64,000 nt of DNA from Pseudomonadota bacterium (GCA_020161065.1 JAIUPH010000008.1:248001-312000); one strand, 5' to 3'. Counted from the first letter of the stretch, positions 9,826 through 18,914 are shown. Program-made: numbers and translations. The notes: generated by a model from the sequence alone, not told the origin.

Positions 9826-10506
9826 ATGATCGACGTCCAAGACCTGCGCTTCGCCTGGCACCGCGCCGGCCCCGAGGTGCTGCGCATCCCCGCGCTGCAC
9901 ATCGCCGCCGGCGAGGCGGTGTTCGTGCACGGCCCCAGCGGCTGCGGCAAGAGCACGCTGCTGGGCCTGCTGGCCGGCGTGCTGCTGCCGACCGCGGGCG
10001 ACGTGGCGCTGCTCGGCCAATCGTGGGCGGGGCTGTCGGGCGCGGCGCGCGACCGCCTGCGTGCCGACCACGTGGGCTACCTGTTCCAGCAGTTCAACCT
10101 GCTGCCTTACCTGAGCGTACTGGACAACGTGCGCCTGCCCTGCCGCTTCTCGGCGCGCCGCGCGCAACGCGCGGGCGACGTGACGGCGCGCGCGCAGGAA
10201 CTGCTGGCCGCGATGGCGCTGCCGGCCGACCACTGGGGGCGCCGCGCCGACGCGCTGTCGGTCGGCCAGCAGCAGCGCGTGGCCGCGGCGCGCGCGCTGA
10301 TCGGCGCGCCCGAGCTGGTGATCGCCGACGAGCCGACCTCGGCGCTCGACGCCGCGCTGCGCGACGGCTTCATGGCGCTGCTGCTGCGCCACTGCGCCGC
10401 GGCCGGCAGCACGCTGGTCTTCGTCAGCCACGACGAGCGGCTGGCCGCGCCGTTCGCGCGCCGGATCTCGCTGCCGGAACTCAACCTGGCGGCCGCCGCG
10501 CGATGA
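9826..10506 (+). CDS. ABC transporter ATP-binding protein (MacB/LolD type)
   Basis: The protein is 226 aa with Walker A GPSGCGKST, Q-loop FQQFNLLPYLSV, signature LSVGQQQRVAAARAL (in place of LSGGQ), Walker B LVIADEPTS and switch His in FVSHDE. The LLPYLSVLDN stretch is typical of ATPases paired with FtsX-like permeases. It is the first gene of an operon with the permease (10 bp downstream) and a DUF3299 protein. The set resembles the ATPase, permease and DUF3299 genes of zinc-regulated zrg operons described in Vibrio, but the DUF2796 metal-binding protein of that system is absent here. Confidence 0.93.
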   Translation: MIDVQDLRFAWHRAGPEVLRIPALHIAAGEAVFVHGPSGCGKSTLLGLLAGVLLPTAGDVALLGQSWAGLSGAARDRLRADHVGYLFQQFNLLPYLSVLDNVRLPCRFSARRAQRAGDVTARAQELLAAMALPADHWGRRADALSVGQQQRVAAARALIGAPELVIADEPTSALDAALRDGFMALLLRHCAAAGSTLVFVSHDERLAAPFARRISLPELNLAAAAR

Positions 10507-10516
10507 GGGCGTCGAC

Positions 10517-11803
10517 ATGAAAGCGCTGCTGGCCATCGCCGCGCGCAGCGCCTGGAACCGCCGGCTGACGCTCAGCCTGGTGGCCTTGTGCATCGCGCTG
10601 GCCACCGGGCTGCTGCTGACGCTGGAACGGCTGCGCAGCGACGTGCGCACGAGCTTTTCGCAAGCGGTGTCGGGCACCGACCTCGTCGTCGGCCCGCGCA
10701 TGGGTTCGCTGCCCTTGATGCTGCACGCCGTGTTCCACCTCGGTGCCGGCGGCAACGGCATGCGCATGGACAGCGTGCGCGCGCTCAGCCAGCAGCGCGC
10801 GGTGGCCTGGACGCTGCCCGTCGCGTTGGGCGATTCGCACCGCGGCCGGCCGGTGCTGGGCACCACGCCCGAGTACTTCACGCGCTTCCAGTACGGCGAG
10901 CGCCAGCCGCTGCGCTTCAGCCAGGGCCGCGCCTTCGCCGGCACGCTGGACGGCTTGTACGAAGCGGTGGTCGGCGCCGAGGTGGCCGAGCACCTGGGCT
11001 ACCGGCCCGGCCAGGCGATCACGCTGCAGCACGGCGGCGACGAGCTGCGGCACGAGCACGAGGCCGGCCACGACGACAAGCCCTTCACCATCGTCGGCGT
11101 GCTGGCGCCCACCGGCACGCCGGTGGACCGCACGGTGCACGTCAGCCTGCCGGCGCTGCAGGCCATCCACCTGGAATGGCAGGGCGGCGCGCCGCTGCCC
11201 GGCGTGCACATCGCGCCCGAGCAGGCGCGCAAGTTCGACCTCGAGCCCAAGCAGGTCAGCGCCGTGCTGGTCGGCCTGAAGGTGCGCGCCGCGGCCTTTG
11301 CCGTGCAGCGCTGGGTGGCCGAGTACGAGGCCGAGCCGCTGATGGCCGTGCTGCCCGGGCTGGCGCTGGACGAGCTGTGGCAGGTGCTGGGCGCCGCCGA
11401 ACGCGCGCTGCAGGCGATGTCGGCGCTGGTGGCCGCGGTCAGCCTGGCCTCGCTGGTGGCCGTGGTGCTGGCCGGGCTGAACGAGCGCCGGCGCGAACTG
11501 GCGGTGCTGCGCGCCGTGGGCGCCGGGCCGCGCCACGTGCTGGGGCTGCTGACCATCGAGGCGGCGCTGGTCACGCTGGCCGGCTCGCTGCTCGGCGCCG
11601 TCGTCGCCACGGCCGCGCTGGCGCTGGCCGCGCCCTGGCTGCAAGCGCGCTGGGGCATCGCGCTGCAAGGCGGCTGGTGGCCCAGCAGCGGGCAGGCGCT
11701 GCTGTGGGCCGCCGTCGTGTTGGCCGGTATGCTTGCCGGACTGATACCAGGCCTGCGGGCCTACCGCCTGTCGCTGGCCGACGGGCTTTCGCCACGGAGC
11801 TGA
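10517..11803 (+). CDS. FtsX-family ABC transporter permease
   Basis: The protein is 428 aa: an N-terminal membrane helix (LTLSLVALCIALATGLLLTL), a long periplasmic MacB-like core (about residues 40-280), then three membrane helices in the C-terminal third (near 300-325, 345-375 and 390-415), the standard MacB/LolCE topology. The periplasmic part contains a His-rich loop HGGDELRHEHEAGHDD, which may bind metal. ELAVLRAVGAGPRHVLGLL is the coupling region typical of this permease family. It acts with the ATPase directly upstream. The substrate is unknown; a divalent-metal-related role is suggested by the His-rich loop and the DUF3299 neighbour. Confidence 0.9.
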   Translation: MKALLAIAARSAWNRRLTLSLVALCIALATGLLLTLERLRSDVRTSFSQAVSGTDLVVGPRMGSLPLMLHAVFHLGAGGNGMRMDSVRALSQQRAVAWTLPVALGDSHRGRPVLGTTPEYFTRFQYGERQPLRFSQGRAFAGTLDGLYEAVVGAEVAEHLGYRPGQAITLQHGGDELRHEHEAGHDDKPFTIVGVLAPTGTPVDRTVHVSLPALQAIHLEWQGGAPLPGVHIAPEQARKFDLEPKQVSAVLVGLKVRAAAFAVQRWVAEYEAEPLMAVLPGLALDELWQVLGAAERALQAMSALVAAVSLASLVAVVLAGLNERRRELAVLRAVGAGPRHVLGLLTIEAALVTLAGSLLGAVVATAALALAAPWLQARWGIALQGGWWPSSGQALLWAAVVLAGMLAGLIPGLRAYRLSLADGLSPRS

Positions 11804-11810
11804 TGCCTCG

Positions 11811-12347
11811 ATGCTGCGCCGGACCTTCGTTTGCCTGCTGCCCCTGGCAGCCGCCGCGCCCGCCGGGGCGCAGACGCCGCCCCGCTTTCGCGAGATCAAG
11901 TGGGACGAGCTGGTGCCCGCCGGCTGGGACCCGATGAAGGACCTGAAAGACCTGCAGCAGCTCGACGGCCTGACCGACGCCGACCCGCGCGCCGCCGAGC
12001 TGCTGAAGAAGATGCGCGCCGTTTGGGACCAGGCGCCGTCGAACCCGGCGCTCGACGGCCAGAACGTCCGCATTCCCGGTTATGTGGTGCCACTGGAAGA
12101 AGGCAAGGACGGCGTCGCCGAATTCCTGCTGGTGCCCTACTTCGGCGCCTGCATCCATTCGCCGCCGCCGCCGGCCAACCAGATCATCCACGTGCTGCCG
12201 CGCAGCGTGGCCAAGGGCGTGCGCTCGATGGACGCGGTGTGGGTCAGCGGCACGCTCAGGCGCGAGAAGGTCGACTCGCTGATGGGCACCGCCGGCTACC
12301 GCTTGCAGGCGCTGAAGGTCGAACCCTATGTCCAACCGTCACGCTGA
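11811..12347 (+). CDS. DUF3299 secreted protein
   Basis: The protein is 178 aa with a signal peptide (RRTFVCLLPLAAAAPAGAQT). The central segment VRIPGYVVPLEEGKDGVAEFLLVPYFGACIHSPPPPANQIIHV is characteristic of DUF3299, with a conserved Cys-Ile-His near residue 118. The family lies beside MacB-like ATPase/permease pairs, as here, and is a periplasmic partner of unknown biochemical role. It is 7 bp after the permease stop and co-transcribed with it. Confidence 0.85.
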   Translation: MLRRTFVCLLPLAAAAPAGAQTPPRFREIKWDELVPAGWDPMKDLKDLQQLDGLTDADPRAAELLKKMRAVWDQAPSNPALDGQNVRIPGYVVPLEEGKDGVAEFLLVPYFGACIHSPPPPANQIIHVLPRSVAKGVRSMDAVWVSGTLRREKVDSLMGTAGYRLQALKVEPYVQPSR

Positions 12348-12348
12348 C

Positions 12349-12427
12349 ATGAAACCCCCACGCTCCCTTCGTTCGCTGCCCCCCCGAGCGGGCGGTCGGT
12401 CCCTTCGGAACGGCCGGGCGGTACTGA
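12349..12427. repeat. dispersed GC-rich palindromic repeat
   Basis: The gap holds CCCCCACGCTCCCTTCGTTC, then GCTGCCCCCCCGAGCGGGCGG and a GGTCCCTTCGGAACGGCC hairpin. The first part looks like the AGCGAACGAAGGGAGCGTGG-type repeat frequent between genes in Comamonadaceae-like genomes. It separates two genes on the same strand. Confidence 0.55.
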
Positions 12428-12428
12428 C

Positions 12429-13490
12429 ATGAAGAACGGCAACGACCTCACGCGCAACACCTTCGCGGTGCTGGCGCTGGCCCTGCTCATCGGCGCCTCG
12501 CTGTGGGTGCTGCGGCCCTTCCTGGGCTCGACGATCTGGGCCACGATGGTGGTGGTGGCCACCTGGCCGCTGATGCTGCGCATCCAGGGCCTGGCCGGCA
12601 ACCGGCGCTGGGTGGCGGTGTCGGTGATGACGGTGCTGCTGCTGCTGCTGTTCGTGGTGCCGCTGACGCTGGCCATCGTCACCATCGTGCAGAACGCCGA
12701 CCAGTTGGCCGAATGGGGCAAGCAGCTCACCAGCTTCCGCCTCAGCCCCAAGCCGCCGGCGTGGCTGCTGGGCGTGCCGATGGTCGGCGGGCAGCTCGGC
12801 CGGCTGTGGGAGCAGGCGGTGGCCAACGGCGTCGACGGCATGCTGCAGCAGCTGACGCCCTATGCCGGCAACCTGACCAAGTGGTTCGTCTCCGAGATCG
12901 GCGGCGTCGGCTACCTGATGCTGCAGTTCCTGATGACGGTGATCATCGCCGGCATCCTGTACGCCAGCGGCGAGGAAGCCGCCGACCAGGTGCGCCGCTT
13001 CGCGCGCCGCCTGGCCGGCGAGCGCGGCGAGTCGACCATCCAGCTGGCCGGCGACGCCATCCGCGGCGTGGCGCTGGGCGTGGGCGTCACTGCGCTGGTG
13101 CAGGCGGTGCTGGGCGGCATCGCGCTGGCCATCGTCGACGTGCCTTTCGCCGGGCTGCTGAGCGCGGTGATGTTCATGCTGTGCATCGCCCAGTTGGGCC
13201 CCACGCCGGTGCTGGTGCCGGCGCTGATCTGGGTGTTCTACGACGGCTCGGTCGGCGGCGGCATCTTCCTGATCGTCTGCACCATCGTGCTGACCTCGCT
13301 CGACAACGTGCTGCGCCCGGTGCTCATCCGCATGGGCGCCGACCTGCCGCTGCTGCTGATCTTCACCGGCGTCATCGGCGGGCTGCTGGCCTTCGGCCTG
13401 GTGGGCATCTTCGTCGGCCCGGTGGTGCTGGCGGTGGCCTACATGCTGCTGGAATCGTGGATGAACGAGCCGCCGCCGCCGCTGAGCTGA
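12429..13490 (+). CDS. AI-2E/PerM-family membrane protein (YdiK-like)
   Basis: The protein is 353 aa with about seven or eight hydrophobic helices: paired N-terminal helices (residues 10-50), one near 65-90, and a C-terminal group from 205 to 345. The closing FTGVIGGLLAFGLVGIFVGPVVLAVAYMLLESW is typical of the AI-2 exporter/PerM superfamily. Members act as permeases or Na+(Li+)/H+ antiporters; the cargo cannot be inferred. It follows a dispersed repeat and probably has its own expression. Confidence 0.88.
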   Translation: MKNGNDLTRNTFAVLALALLIGASLWVLRPFLGSTIWATMVVVATWPLMLRIQGLAGNRRWVAVSVMTVLLLLLFVVPLTLAIVTIVQNADQLAEWGKQLTSFRLSPKPPAWLLGVPMVGGQLGRLWEQAVANGVDGMLQQLTPYAGNLTKWFVSEIGGVGYLMLQFLMTVIIAGILYASGEEAADQVRRFARRLAGERGESTIQLAGDAIRGVALGVGVTALVQAVLGGIALAIVDVPFAGLLSAVMFMLCIAQLGPTPVLVPALIWVFYDGSVGGGIFLIVCTIVLTSLDNVLRPVLIRMGADLPLLLIFTGVIGGLLAFGLVGIFVGPVVLAVAYMLLESWMNEPPPPLS

Positions 13491-13626
13491 CGCCGCGCGG
13501 CAGCCGCAGCAGGCCGGTTCAGCCAAGGCCTGCACACAAATGCGCCGGCGCGCGGGCGCTATTCGGCCCATCGTTTGTGGCACGCTTTGGTCGAATGGCG
13601 CAGCTGTCGCACGGAGGTTTCGTCGC

Positions 13627-14631
13627 ATGAGCAAGAGCAACGACCTGGTTCCCGTTCCGCGGGCCCCCGCCCGCGGCCTGCCGATCGCCAGCATGCGCAG
13701 CGTCTACCGCGTGCACGACGTCGAGCGGCGGCTGGACAAGCTGCCGCAGCGCGAGCACGAAAGCCTGCGCGCCACCTACGAGCGCATGCTGGAAAAAGGC
13801 GCCGAGCGCTTCCAGGTCAAGCCCTCGGGGCTGCCGGCGATGGAGCACCTCTACGACGAGCTGCCCAACTTCACCGAGGTGCTCGACGAGGTGCGCCGCC
13901 AGCTCGCGCTGTGCCAGGACGGCCCCGACGCGCTGGAGATCACGCCGATGCTGCTGCTCGGCCCGCCGGGCATCGGCAAGACGCATTTCGCGCGCGAGAT
14001 CGCGCAGTTGCTGGGCACCGGGCTCGGCTTCATCTCGATGAGCAGCCTGACCGCGGGCTGGGTGCTCAGCGGCGCCTCGTCGCAGTGGAAGGGCGCGCGG
14101 CCGGGCAAGGTGTTCGAGACGCTGGTCGACGGCAACTACGCCAACCCGGTGATGGTGGTCGACGAGATCGACAAGGCGCGCGGCGAGCACGCCTACGACC
14201 CGCTGGGCGCGCTGTACAGCCTGCTGGAGCACGACACGGCCGAGGCCTTCACCGACGAGTTCGCCGAGGTGCCGATCGACGCCAGCCAGGTGATCTGGGT
14301 GGCCACCGCCAACGACGAGCGGGCGATTCCCGAGCCCATCCTCAACCGCATGAACGTGTTCGAGCTGCGCGCGCCCGACCGCGACGCGGCGCGCCGCATC
14401 GCGCGGCGGCTGTACCAGGCCATCCGCGCCCAGCACGGCTGGGGCCATGCCTTCGACGCCGAGCCGCCTGAAGCCGTGCTCGAACGCTGCGCCCAATGCG
14501 CGCCGCGCGAGATGCGCCGCGCCTGGATGACGGCTTTCGGCAACGCGCGGCTGGACGGCCGCGCCACGCTGGAGCTGCGCGACCTGCCCGACGCCGGCTC
14601 ACGCCGGCAGCCGATCGGCTTTACCCACTGA
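13627..14631 (+). CDS. AAA-family ATPase (MoxR/Lon-like module)
   Basis: The protein is 334 aa. Walker A GPPGIGKTHFARE is near residue 117, Walker B MVVDEIDKARG near 178, sensor-1 VIWVATANDE near 220, and ILNRMNVFEL follows. This is the central AAA+ domain of Lon/ClpX-like proteins without a protease or substrate domain. ATG 13627 has a GGAGG sequence 9 bp upstream. The 136-bp gap before it carries no repeat. The 3' end overlaps the convergent tctA gene by 33 bp. Function is unknown; remodelling of a protein partner is the general role of the family. Confidence 0.85.
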   Translation: MSKSNDLVPVPRAPARGLPIASMRSVYRVHDVERRLDKLPQREHESLRATYERMLEKGAERFQVKPSGLPAMEHLYDELPNFTEVLDEVRRQLALCQDGPDALEITPMLLLGPPGIGKTHFAREIAQLLGTGLGFISMSSLTAGWVLSGASSQWKGARPGKVFETLVDGNYANPVMVVDEIDKARGEHAYDPLGALYSLLEHDTAEAFTDEFAEVPIDASQVIWVATANDERAIPEPILNRMNVFELRAPDRDAARRIARRLYQAIRAQHGWGHAFDAEPPEAVLERCAQCAPREMRRAWMTAFGNARLDGRATLELRDLPDAGSRRQPIGFTH

Positions 14632-16122
14632 GCCGTCTTTCGGCCGCCGCGCCTGGCGCACGAAGGCGACGAGCTGCCACACGAAGAACAGCGCGATCAG
14701 GCTGACCAGCGTGGCGCTGATCGGCCGCGTGACGAAGGCCGAGAAGCTGCCGCGGCTGAGCAGCATCGCGCGGCGGAAGTTCTCTTCCAGCATCGGCCCG
14801 AGGATGAAGCCCAGCATCAGCGGCGCCGCCTCCAGGCCCAGCCGCAGGAAGGTGTAGCCCAGCAGCCCGAACACCGCGGTGACGTAGATGTCGTCGAGGT
14901 TGTTGTTGACGCTGAAGGTGCCGATGCAGCAGAAGAACAGGATCGCCGGGAACAGCGCCGCGTAGGGGATCTTGAACACCGACAGCCAGTACTTGACCAT
15001 CGGCACGTTCAGGAACAGCAGGAAGCAGTTGCCGATCCACATGCTGGCCACCAGGCCCCAGAACAGGTCGGGGTGCTCGCCGATCATGTTGGGCCCGGGC
15101 TGGATGCCCTTGATGATGAAGGCGGCCATCATCAGCGCCATCACCGCGTTCTCGGGGATGCCGATGCTCATCAGCGGGATGAAGCTGGTGCGCGCGGCCG
15201 CCTCGTCGGCCGCCGCCTGGCCGGCCACGCCTTCGATGGCGCCCTGGCCGATCTCTTCGCGGTGCCTGCTGAACTTCTTCTCCACCGCATAGGCGCCGAA
15301 CTGCGCCAGCGTGGGCCCGCCGCCGGGCAGCAGGCCGAGGATGGAGCCGATGACGCTGCCGCGCAGCGCGCTGGGCACGATGCGCTTGAACTCGGGCCAG
15401 GTCGGCATCAGGTCGATCTTGCCGTTGAAGGGCGTGAACTGGTTGCGCGCGTCGAGGTTCTTGGTGATCTCGGCGATGCCGAAGCAGCCCAGCGCCACGC
15501 TGATCAGGCCCACGCCGTCGGCCAGGAAGGCCTGGTCGAAGGTGAAGCGCTGCATGCCGCTGGTGACGTCGGTGCCGATCTGCCCCAGCAGCACGCCGAC
15601 CAGCGCCATCGCCAGCCCGTTGAGCAGGCTGCCGCCGGTGGTGACGTAGCTGACGCAGACGAAGCCCACCAGCATCAGCGCGCAGTAGTCGGCCGGGCCG
15701 AACAGGAACGACACCTCGGCCAGCGACGGCGCCAGCGTCGACAGCACGACGATGGCCACGCTGCCGCCGATGAAGCTGGACATGCCGGCGGCGAACAGCG
15801 CCAGCCCGGTCTTGCCCTTGAGCGTCATCGCATAACCGTCGATGCAGGCGACGATGCTGCTGGCGTGCGGGATCTTCATCGTGATCGCGCTCACGCTGTC
15901 GCCGTACTGCGCGCCGTAGTAGATGCCGGCCATCATGATCAGCGCGCCGCCGGTGGGGATCGAATAGGTCAGCGGCAGCAGCAGGCTGATGGTCGACAGC
16001 GGGCCCAGGCCGGGCAGCAGGCCGATCAGCGTGCCCACCGTGCAGCCGATGGCGCAGTACATCAGGTTGGCCAGCGTCAGCGCGTGGCCGAAGCCGAAAG
16101 CCAGGTTGTGCAGGACGTCCAT
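14599..16122 (-). CDS. tctA: tripartite tricarboxylate transporter large membrane subunit TctA
   Basis: The protein is 507 aa with about 11-12 membrane helices. TctA landmarks are GTLIGLLPGLGPLSTISLLLPLTY near residue 30, GIYYGAQYGDSVSAI near 75, and the internal repeat GSILGLLPGGGPTLAQF near residue 255. With TctB and a periplasmic TctC it imports citrate, tricarboxylates or aromatic acids using an ion gradient. It overlaps the upstream tctB stop by one base (TGATG). No tctC lies next to the pair. The 3' end runs 33 bp into the convergent AAA ATPase gene. Confidence 0.93.
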   Translation of the reverse strand: MDVLHNLAFGFGHALTLANLMYCAIGCTVGTLIGLLPGLGPLSTISLLLPLTYSIPTGGALIMMAGIYYGAQYGDSVSAITMKIPHASSIVACIDGYAMTLKGKTGLALFAAGMSSFIGGSVAIVVLSTLAPSLAEVSFLFGPADYCALMLVGFVCVSYVTTGGSLLNGLAMALVGVLLGQIGTDVTSGMQRFTFDQAFLADGVGLISVALGCFGIAEITKNLDARNQFTPFNGKIDLMPTWPEFKRIVPSALRGSVIGSILGLLPGGGPTLAQFGAYAVEKKFSRHREEIGQGAIEGVAGQAAADEAAARTSFIPLMSIGIPENAVMALMMAAFIIKGIQPGPNMIGEHPDLFWGLVASMWIGNCFLLFLNVPMVKYWLSVFKIPYAALFPAILFFCCIGTFSVNNNLDDIYVTAVFGLLGYTFLRLGLEAAPLMLGFILGPMLEENFRRAMLLSRGSFSAFVTRPISATLVSLIALFFVWQLVAFVRQARRPKDGSVGKADRLPA

Positions 16123-16544
16123 CACAGCAGCGGCAGTTGCAGGCCGAGGAAGTAGCGGAAGGCGAAGGCGATGGCGATCAGCACGGCGCTGATCTTCAGG
16201 TTGCGCCGCCACGAATAGCCGTCGCCGGCGAGCGCCGAGACGAACACGAGGTAGACCACGGCCAGCAGCATCTTCAGGTGGTCGGCGATCAGCACGAAGC
16301 CGATCAGGCTGGCCAGGATGATGGCCATGTTGCGCACGTTGAAGTGCATGGCCTCGGGCGCGATGAAGCGCGACTTGACGACCATCGCCAGCCCGATCAA
16401 CCCCAGCACCACGCTGATCATCAGCGGGAACAGCCCGGCGCCGGCGCGCGCGAAGCTGCCCAGCGGATAGCCCGCGGCCGGCACGCCGAAGAACAGCGCG
16501 ATGGCGATCAGCGCCACGCCGCGCATCAGGTTCTGGTTGAGCAT
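16122..16544 (-). CDS. tctB: tripartite tricarboxylate transporter small membrane subunit TctB
   Basis: The protein is 140 aa with four hydrophobic helices, the usual size and topology of TctB. The N-terminal LMRGVALIAIALFFGVPAAGYPLGSFARAGAGLFP matches the family. A strong GGAGGAGGG ribosome-binding site precedes the ATG at 16544. It is coupled to tctA through a TGATG overlap. Confidence 0.88.
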   Translation of the reverse strand: MLNQNLMRGVALIAIALFFGVPAAGYPLGSFARAGAGLFPLMISVVLGLIGLAMVVKSRFIAPEAMHFNVRNMAIILASLIGFVLIADHLKMLLAVVYLVFVSALAGDGYSWRRNLKISAVLIAIAFAFRYFLGLQLPLL

Positions 16545-16634
16545 TCTTGCCCTCCTCCACCGGCACTGTCGCCAGCGGCGGGCAAGGCTTGATGACCGGC
16601 CTCGTTGCAGCTGAAACCGCCCGGCGCCCTTGCT

Positions 16635-16658
16635 CCGGGCGGCCGGGCGGCCGGGCGG
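16635..16658. repeat. octamer tandem repeat beside the glk stop codon
   Basis: Three perfect copies of CCGGGCGG lie immediately downstream of the glk stop codon (stop at 16660-16662). The rest of the 16545-16659 gap shows only an imperfect GC-rich hairpin formed with an upstream CGCCCGG. Confidence 0.6.
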
Positions 16659-16659
16659 A

Positions 16660-17703
16660 TCAGTCCAGCGCCAGCGCGGCGCCGTCCAGCGCGACCTGGG
16701 TGTCGGTGATCAGCCGCGTCGGCACCGCAGCGAGGTAGGGCTCGAAGCGGCCCTTGGCCTCGAAGCGCCGGCGGAAGGCCGAGGCGGCGAAGCGCTCGGC
16801 AAAGCGCGGCACCACGCCGCCGCCGATGTAGAGCCCGGCGCGCGCGCCCAGCGTCAGCGCCACGTTGCCGGCAAAGCCGCCGAGCAGCGCGCTAAAGAGG
16901 TCCAGCGTCTCGCCGGCCAGCGCGTCGCTGCCGTCTTGCGCGGCCTGCACGATGGCCTCGGCGCTGGCGCCGGCCGGCGCGGCGGCGTCCTCGCCTTTCA
17001 GCTCGGCCAGCGCCGCGTACAGCAGCGGCAGGCCGGTGCCCGAGAGCAGCCGCTCGGCCGAGACGTGCGGGTGTCGGCGGCGCACGCGCTCGATCAACGC
17101 GGCCTCCTGCGCATTGCCGGCGGCCAGCGTGGCGTGGCCGCCTTCGCCGGGCAGCGCCTGCCAGCCGCAGCGCGTGCGCAGCACGGCGCCCACGCCGAGG
17201 CCGGTGCCGGGACCGACCACGGCCAGCACGGTGCCCGGTGGCGCGGTGCCCCGGTCCGGCGGCGCCGTCGGACCGATGGGCCGCCACTGCTCGGGCGCCA
17301 GCCGCGGCAGCGCCAGCGCCAGCGCTTCGAAGTCGTTGACGATGAGCAGCTCGTCCAGCCCCAGCACCTGGCGCACCGCTTCGCGCGAGAAGTCCCAGTC
17401 GCTGTTGGTGAAGGCCACGCGGTCGCCGGCCACCGCGGTGGCCACCGCGAAGGCGGCTCGCTTTGGCGCGCGCCAGGCCGCGCCCAACCGGCCCTGCAGC
17501 TCGGCCAGGTAGGCCTGCGCCGCCTCGGCCGGGCCGGGGTGCTCGCTCACCGGCAGCGTGCGGCGTTCGTCCGGCGCCTGGCCGGGTGCGCCGATCCAGC
17601 CGAAGCGCGCGTTGCTGCCGCCGATGTCGGCCACCAGGCGCGGGTAGCCGTCCGCCGCCGGGCCGGCCGCGGGCACCGCAGCGGGCGCCGGCGCGTCGCT
17701 CAC
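16660..17703 (-). CDS. glk: glucokinase (Glk family)
   Basis: The protein is 347 aa and starts at GTG 17703, overlapping the preceding small gene by 4 bp (GTGA). It phosphorylates glucose to glucose 6-phosphate. Landmarks are the ATP-binding LVADIGGSNARFGWIG near residue 25, the catalytic segment TNSDWDFSRE with LLIVNDFEALALALP, VVGPGTGLGVGAVL, and GEGGHATLAAGN with the substrate-binding E/H. FAGNVALTLGARAGLYIGGGVVPRF is near the C-terminus. These are the Glk (not ROK) features. It would feed sugars released by the glycosidases of the window into central metabolism. Confidence 0.95.
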   Translation of the reverse strand: MSDAPAPAAVPAAGPAADGYPRLVADIGGSNARFGWIGAPGQAPDERRTLPVSEHPGPAEAAQAYLAELQGRLGAAWRAPKRAAFAVATAVAGDRVAFTNSDWDFSREAVRQVLGLDELLIVNDFEALALALPRLAPEQWRPIGPTAPPDRGTAPPGTVLAVVGPGTGLGVGAVLRTRCGWQALPGEGGHATLAAGNAQEAALIERVRRRHPHVSAERLLSGTGLPLLYAALAELKGEDAAAPAGASAEAIVQAAQDGSDALAGETLDLFSALLGGFAGNVALTLGARAGLYIGGGVVPRFAERFAASAFRRRFEAKGRFEPYLAAVPTRLITDTQVALDGAALALD

Positions 17704-18056
17704 GGCTTGCTGCCGAACAGCGCCGCGGCGCGCTGCTTGATCTCCTGCAGCTCGCTGGCGCTCACCGAGTACTGGCCGGTGGTGCGGTTGACGTCGACCT
17801 TGAACTCGACGTCGCGGCCGCGGTTGGACAGCACGCCCGAGCTGAACTCGTAGTCGTCGCGCTCCCAGGGCGCGCCTTCGGCCTTGGCGTCGTAGTCCTG
17901 GTACTCGACGCGGTAGATCTCGCCGCTGGCCAGGTTGAGCTGCGCGGTGCTGGTGATCACGTCGTCCGAGGTTTCGTCGCTGATGGTGATCGGTACGGTG
18001 AGGTCCAGAGTCTTGCCCCTTTGGGTTGATGGTGTCGATGGGTTCGCGGCGCGCAT
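17700..18056 (-). CDS. small conserved hypothetical protein coupled to glk
   Basis: About 118 aa from ATG 18056. The body LDLTVPITISDETSDDVITSTAQLNLASGEIYRVEY followed by a charged YQDYDAKAEGAPWERDDYEF looks like a folded beta-rich domain; no enzyme motif is seen. A CTG further in (near 18008), preceded by AAAGGGGC, would start exactly at the conserved part, so the true start is uncertain. The stop overlaps the glk GTG, so the two are probably translated together. The protein is not recognised. Confidence 0.6.
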   Translation of the reverse strand: MRAANPSTPSTQRGKTLDLTVPITISDETSDDVITSTAQLNLASGEIYRVEYQDYDAKAEGAPWERDDYEFSSGVLSNRGRDVEFKVDVNRTTGQYSVSASELQEIKQRAAALFGSKP

Positions 18057-18081
18057 TGTCCGCCGCCGCGCGGCCGCCCGG

Positions 18082-18744
18082 TCAACGCGGCGGGAGCCCC
18101 GCCGTCCAGGCCGGCAGCGTGTAGCCGCTGAGCAGCGCCGCCACGCGTAAAGCACCGGCCGCCAGCGCCGCCAGCGCCAGCGCCAGCTCGGGCGACAGCC
18201 CGGCGGCATGCGCGCCCACCAGCACCCAGCCGCCGGCGAAGGCGCACACGGCGTAGGGCCGATGGTCGCTGAAGGCGCGCGGGATCTCGTTGCAGACCAC
18301 GTCGCGCAGCACGCCGCCGAACACCGCGGTGACCATGCCCATCAGCACCGCGACGATGGCCGGCATCTGCAGGTCCAGCGCGATCTGCGTGCCCGAGGCG
18401 GCGAACAGCCCGAGGCCCAGCGCGTCGGGCCATTGCATCGCACGCTCGGTGGGCGCGATGTGGCGGCCGCGCATGAACAGCATCGCCGCGCCGCACAGCG
18501 CCAGCAGCGCCCACAGCCAGTTGGCGTGGTGCACCCAGAAGAAGGGCCGGCGGTCGAGCAGCACGTCGCGCAGCGTGCCGCCGCCGAAGGCCGTGAGCCC
18601 GGCGACGACGACCACGCCCACCGCGTCCAGCCGCTTGCGCGCCGCCTCGATCAGCCCCGACAGCGCGAAGGCGACGATGGCCACCGCCTCGATCGCGACC
18701 TGCGCCTGCGACAGGCTCCATGGCGAAGGCAGCGGGCTGGGCAT
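18082..18744 (-). CDS. TRIC/UPF0126 family membrane channel (YicG/YadS-like)
   Basis: The protein is 220 aa with seven hydrophobic helices. The twice-repeated family motif is present: AGLTAFGGGTLRDVLLDRRPFFWVHH near residue 45 and MVTAVFGGVLRDVVCNEIP near residue 135. These prokaryotic TRIC proteins form trimeric cation or glycine-related channels in the inner membrane. It stands upstream of the small gene and glk on the same strand with a 25-bp gap. Confidence 0.9.
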   Translation of the reverse strand: MPSPLPSPWSLSQAQVAIEAVAIVAFALSGLIEAARKRLDAVGVVVVAGLTAFGGGTLRDVLLDRRPFFWVHHANWLWALLALCGAAMLFMRGRHIAPTERAMQWPDALGLGLFAASGTQIALDLQMPAIVAVLMGMVTAVFGGVLRDVVCNEIPRAFSDHRPYAVCAFAGGWVLVGAHAAGLSPELALALAALAAGALRVAALLSGYTLPAWTAGLPPR

Positions 18745-18914
18745 GGGTGGGCGGCTCCGGCGGGAAAAAAGACCCCGCGATCATCCCGGATCTTCGCCGC
18801 CCGGCGGCCGAACAGGCCACGATTGCCGGCGTTGTTCGGGCGCTCGGCGCGCTTCAGCCGGGCGCCGCGCGGTCCGATAGAAGCTGCATCGCCATCCGCC
18901 TTGCCCACCCGACC

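Noticed and set aside
16545-16659. A tctC gene or leader peptide next to tctB
   Set aside because: The gap is only 115 bp and contains just repeats; TctC must be elsewhere.
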